Source of the DNA: Salipaludibacillus sp. LMS25
GTDB taxonomy: Bacteria > Bacillota > Bacilli > Bacillales > Salisediminibacteriaceae
Reading direction: 5' to 3'
Length of the DNA stretch: 64,000 bases
Assembly: GCF_024362805.1 (NCBI RefSeq)
Contig: NZ_CP093299.1
Coordinates: 2,760,001-2,824,000, forward strand
Part shown: positions 62,861 through 64,000 of the stretch, in pieces
Position numbering within the stretch: position 1 is the stretch's first letter
Layout: every line of letters begins with the position of its first letter
Position numbers and translations under genes: made by a program
Notes under the pieces: generated by a model
Seen by the model: only the letters and a program-made list of their open reading frames with translations
The model's database searches: none
Told to the model about the DNA's origin: nothing

Positions 62861-63644
62861 AGATGTTTTTAAAAGGTATCCTAAAGCATCTCCTTCACTA
62901 TTTAAAAAAAGCTGGACAGATGTGTTAAACGGGATTTCCTTGCACCTGAGTGAAGGCGACTGTTTGGGGATTATTGGCGAGAGTGGCAGTGGTAAAAGCA
63001 CACTTGGTAGAATCATCATCGGCATTGATAAACCAACGAAGGGCCATGTTTACATGGGTGGACAAGATATTAATAAAAGAATGGCAAAACAACAAAAACG
63101 AACCATACGCCAACAGGTGAGTGTTGTCTTTCAAGATTATACGTCATCAGTGAATGCTCGGTTTACAGTGTATGATATTATAGCTGAACCATTGCGTATG
63201 ACTGGAAAATACCATAAGACTGCCTTCGAAAAAAAAGTTTTACATTTGCTTGATCAGGTTGGTTTAAGCTCACATCACATGACTAGATATCCTCATGAAT
63301 TGAGTGGAGGACAGTTACAACGGGTGTGTATAGCAAGAGCTGTAGCGACACATCCAAAAGTCATTTTGCTAGATGAAGCGATAAGCTCTTTAGACGTGAC
63401 GACCCAACTTCAAATATTGGATCTTCTCATAGAGCTGAAGAGGGAGTATCACTTATCATATGTCTTTATCACACATGACTTAACAGCGGTCACGTATATG
63501 TGTGATCGGGTGATGTTTGTACAAAATGGAAGCGTCGTAGAAGCAATTGACAAAATGGAGGATTTGACGAAACTGACACACCATTATTCAAAAAAGTTAA
63601 TGGCGTCTGTTTTAGACATTGATTGTCATCATCAAAGACAATGA
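62844..63644 (+). CDS. ABC transporter ATP-binding protein NikE/CntF type
   Basis: 266 residues. Walker A GESGSGKST, Q-loop FQDYTSSVNA, signature LSGGQLQR, Walker B VILLDEAISSLD (Glu-Ala-Ile-Ser replacing Glu-Pro-Thr) and H-loop ITHDL. The unusual Walker B neighbour is also found in some NikE/CntF proteins. A MATE gene follows by 36 bp and may share the transcript. Confidence 0.9.
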   Translation: MLLEVKDVFKRYPKASPSLFKKSWTDVLNGISLHLSEGDCLGIIGESGSGKSTLGRIIIGIDKPTKGHVYMGGQDINKRMAKQQKRTIRQQVSVVFQDYTSSVNARFTVYDIIAEPLRMTGKYHKTAFEKKVLHLLDQVGLSSHHMTRYPHELSGGQLQRVCIARAVATHPKVILLDEAISSLDVTTQLQILDLLIELKREYHLSYVFITHDLTAVTYMCDRVMFVQNGSVVEAIDKMEDLTKLTHHYSKKLMASVLDIDCHHQRQ

Positions 63645-63680
63645 TATAAAAGCGAAAGGTAAAGGTAATGAGTAAAAGCT

Positions 63681-64000
63681 ATGGGAAAACAAGCGCTTGA
63701 TCAAACGAGTATAACAACTAAACAGTATCTTTTTTTAGTGATTCCTATCACGCTATCAGCGGTTACAACACCGCTTTTAGGTGCGGTCGATACAGCTGTC
63801 GTAGGTCGCATGCCTGATCCTACTTATATAGGAGGTGTGGCAATAGGGACATTAATATTTAATACGATTTATTGGTTACTTGGATTTTTGAAAGTGGGAA
63901 CGTCTGGATTCACTGCTCAAGCAAGTGGCATGAAACAACCTCAAGAGTTAATAGCTGCGTTCGCTCGGCCTGCATTTTTAGCTCTTTGCTTTGGCTTACT
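63681..64000 (+). CDS. MATE-family efflux transporter, N-terminal part
   Basis: About 106 residues are visible before the window ends. KQYLFLVIPITLSAVTTPLL, GAVDTAVVGRMPDPTYIGGV and FLKVGTSGFTAQASG are the first helices of MATE proteins of the DinF branch, which expel drugs or metabolites using ion gradients. The ATG has only a weak SD. Its place directly after the Fur-type operon suggests export linked to metal uptake, but independent transcription is possible. Confidence 0.8.
   Translation, partial: MGKQALDQTSITTKQYLFLVIPITLSAVTTPLLGAVDTAVVGRMPDPTYIGGVAIGTLIFNTIYWLLGFLKVGTSGFTAQASGMKQPQELIAAFARPAFLALCFGL

Overview
The window looks like chromosome from a low-GC, spore-forming Bacillaceae, probably an alkaliphilic or halotolerant Bacillus relative (inference). 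Pointers are strong AGGAGG-type ribosome binding sites with frequent TTG/GTG starts, an AprX-type protease, two YheC/YheD spore-associated ATP-grasp proteins, a YfmS-like soluble chemoreceptor, CcpA-type cre sites, Zur and Fur boxes close to the Bacillus consensus, and glycine betaine synthesis genes. No rRNA, tRNA, CRISPR array or intact prophage was seen.

Layout. 0-4 kb: the end of an ABC solute-binding protein, an IS256-family insertion sequence lying against a 5'-truncated helicase, and a decayed Fic gene. 4-12 kb: an MpsC-like protein and an OFA-family transporter, a glutamine-rich small protein, and a complete MurNAc recycling locus (murR, murQ, murP, mupG). 12-19 kb: betA and betB in a long stretch of repeats and gene fragments. 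19.4-22.8 kb: an AT-rich four-gene cluster with an Fe(II)/2-oxoglutarate dioxygenase, a 3-His cupin resembling thiol dioxygenases, a TSUP exporter and a beta-hydroxyacid dehydrogenase; no characterised pathway with this gene set is known to me. 22.9-25.9 kb: Tn3-type transposase debris, truncated ORFs and one unrecognised 291-aa protein. 26-31 kb: a Nik/Opp/Cnt-type ABC importer operon behind a promoter with two Zur boxes. 31-36 kb: a PRD regulator with ulaB and ulaA and a broken transketolase. 36-46 kb: a PHP phosphatase, a YtrA-type ABC operon, spore-associated genes and aprX. 46-55 kb: a soluble chemoreceptor, scoAB, three paralogous small membrane proteins, a lipoprotein, and a TetR/oleate hydratase pair. 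55-64 kb: a decayed GGDEF gene, an MFS exporter, a second Nik/Cnt-type importer operon behind a Fur box, and the start of a MATE transporter.

The most unusual feature is a set of dispersed, structured, non-coding repeats. Family A (full length about 159 bp, twelve copies or derivatives) and family B (about 150-160 bp, seven copies or fragments) have different 5' halves but share a 3' hairpin module. Complete copies start and end at TTTAT. Several are internally deleted at short direct repeats, several lie within 30 bp of a stop codon, and one replaces the 3' half of a transketolase gene and supplies its stop codon. I read them as non-autonomous mobile elements, possibly of IS200/IS605 type, but no transposase for them is present. 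Two further families (C, three copies; D, two copies) also occur.

Many intergenic stretches are gene graveyards. Helicase, Fic, alcohol dehydrogenase, secreted peptide, Tn3 transposase, transketolase and GGDEF remnants are all recognisable, which points to recent gene loss around the repeats.
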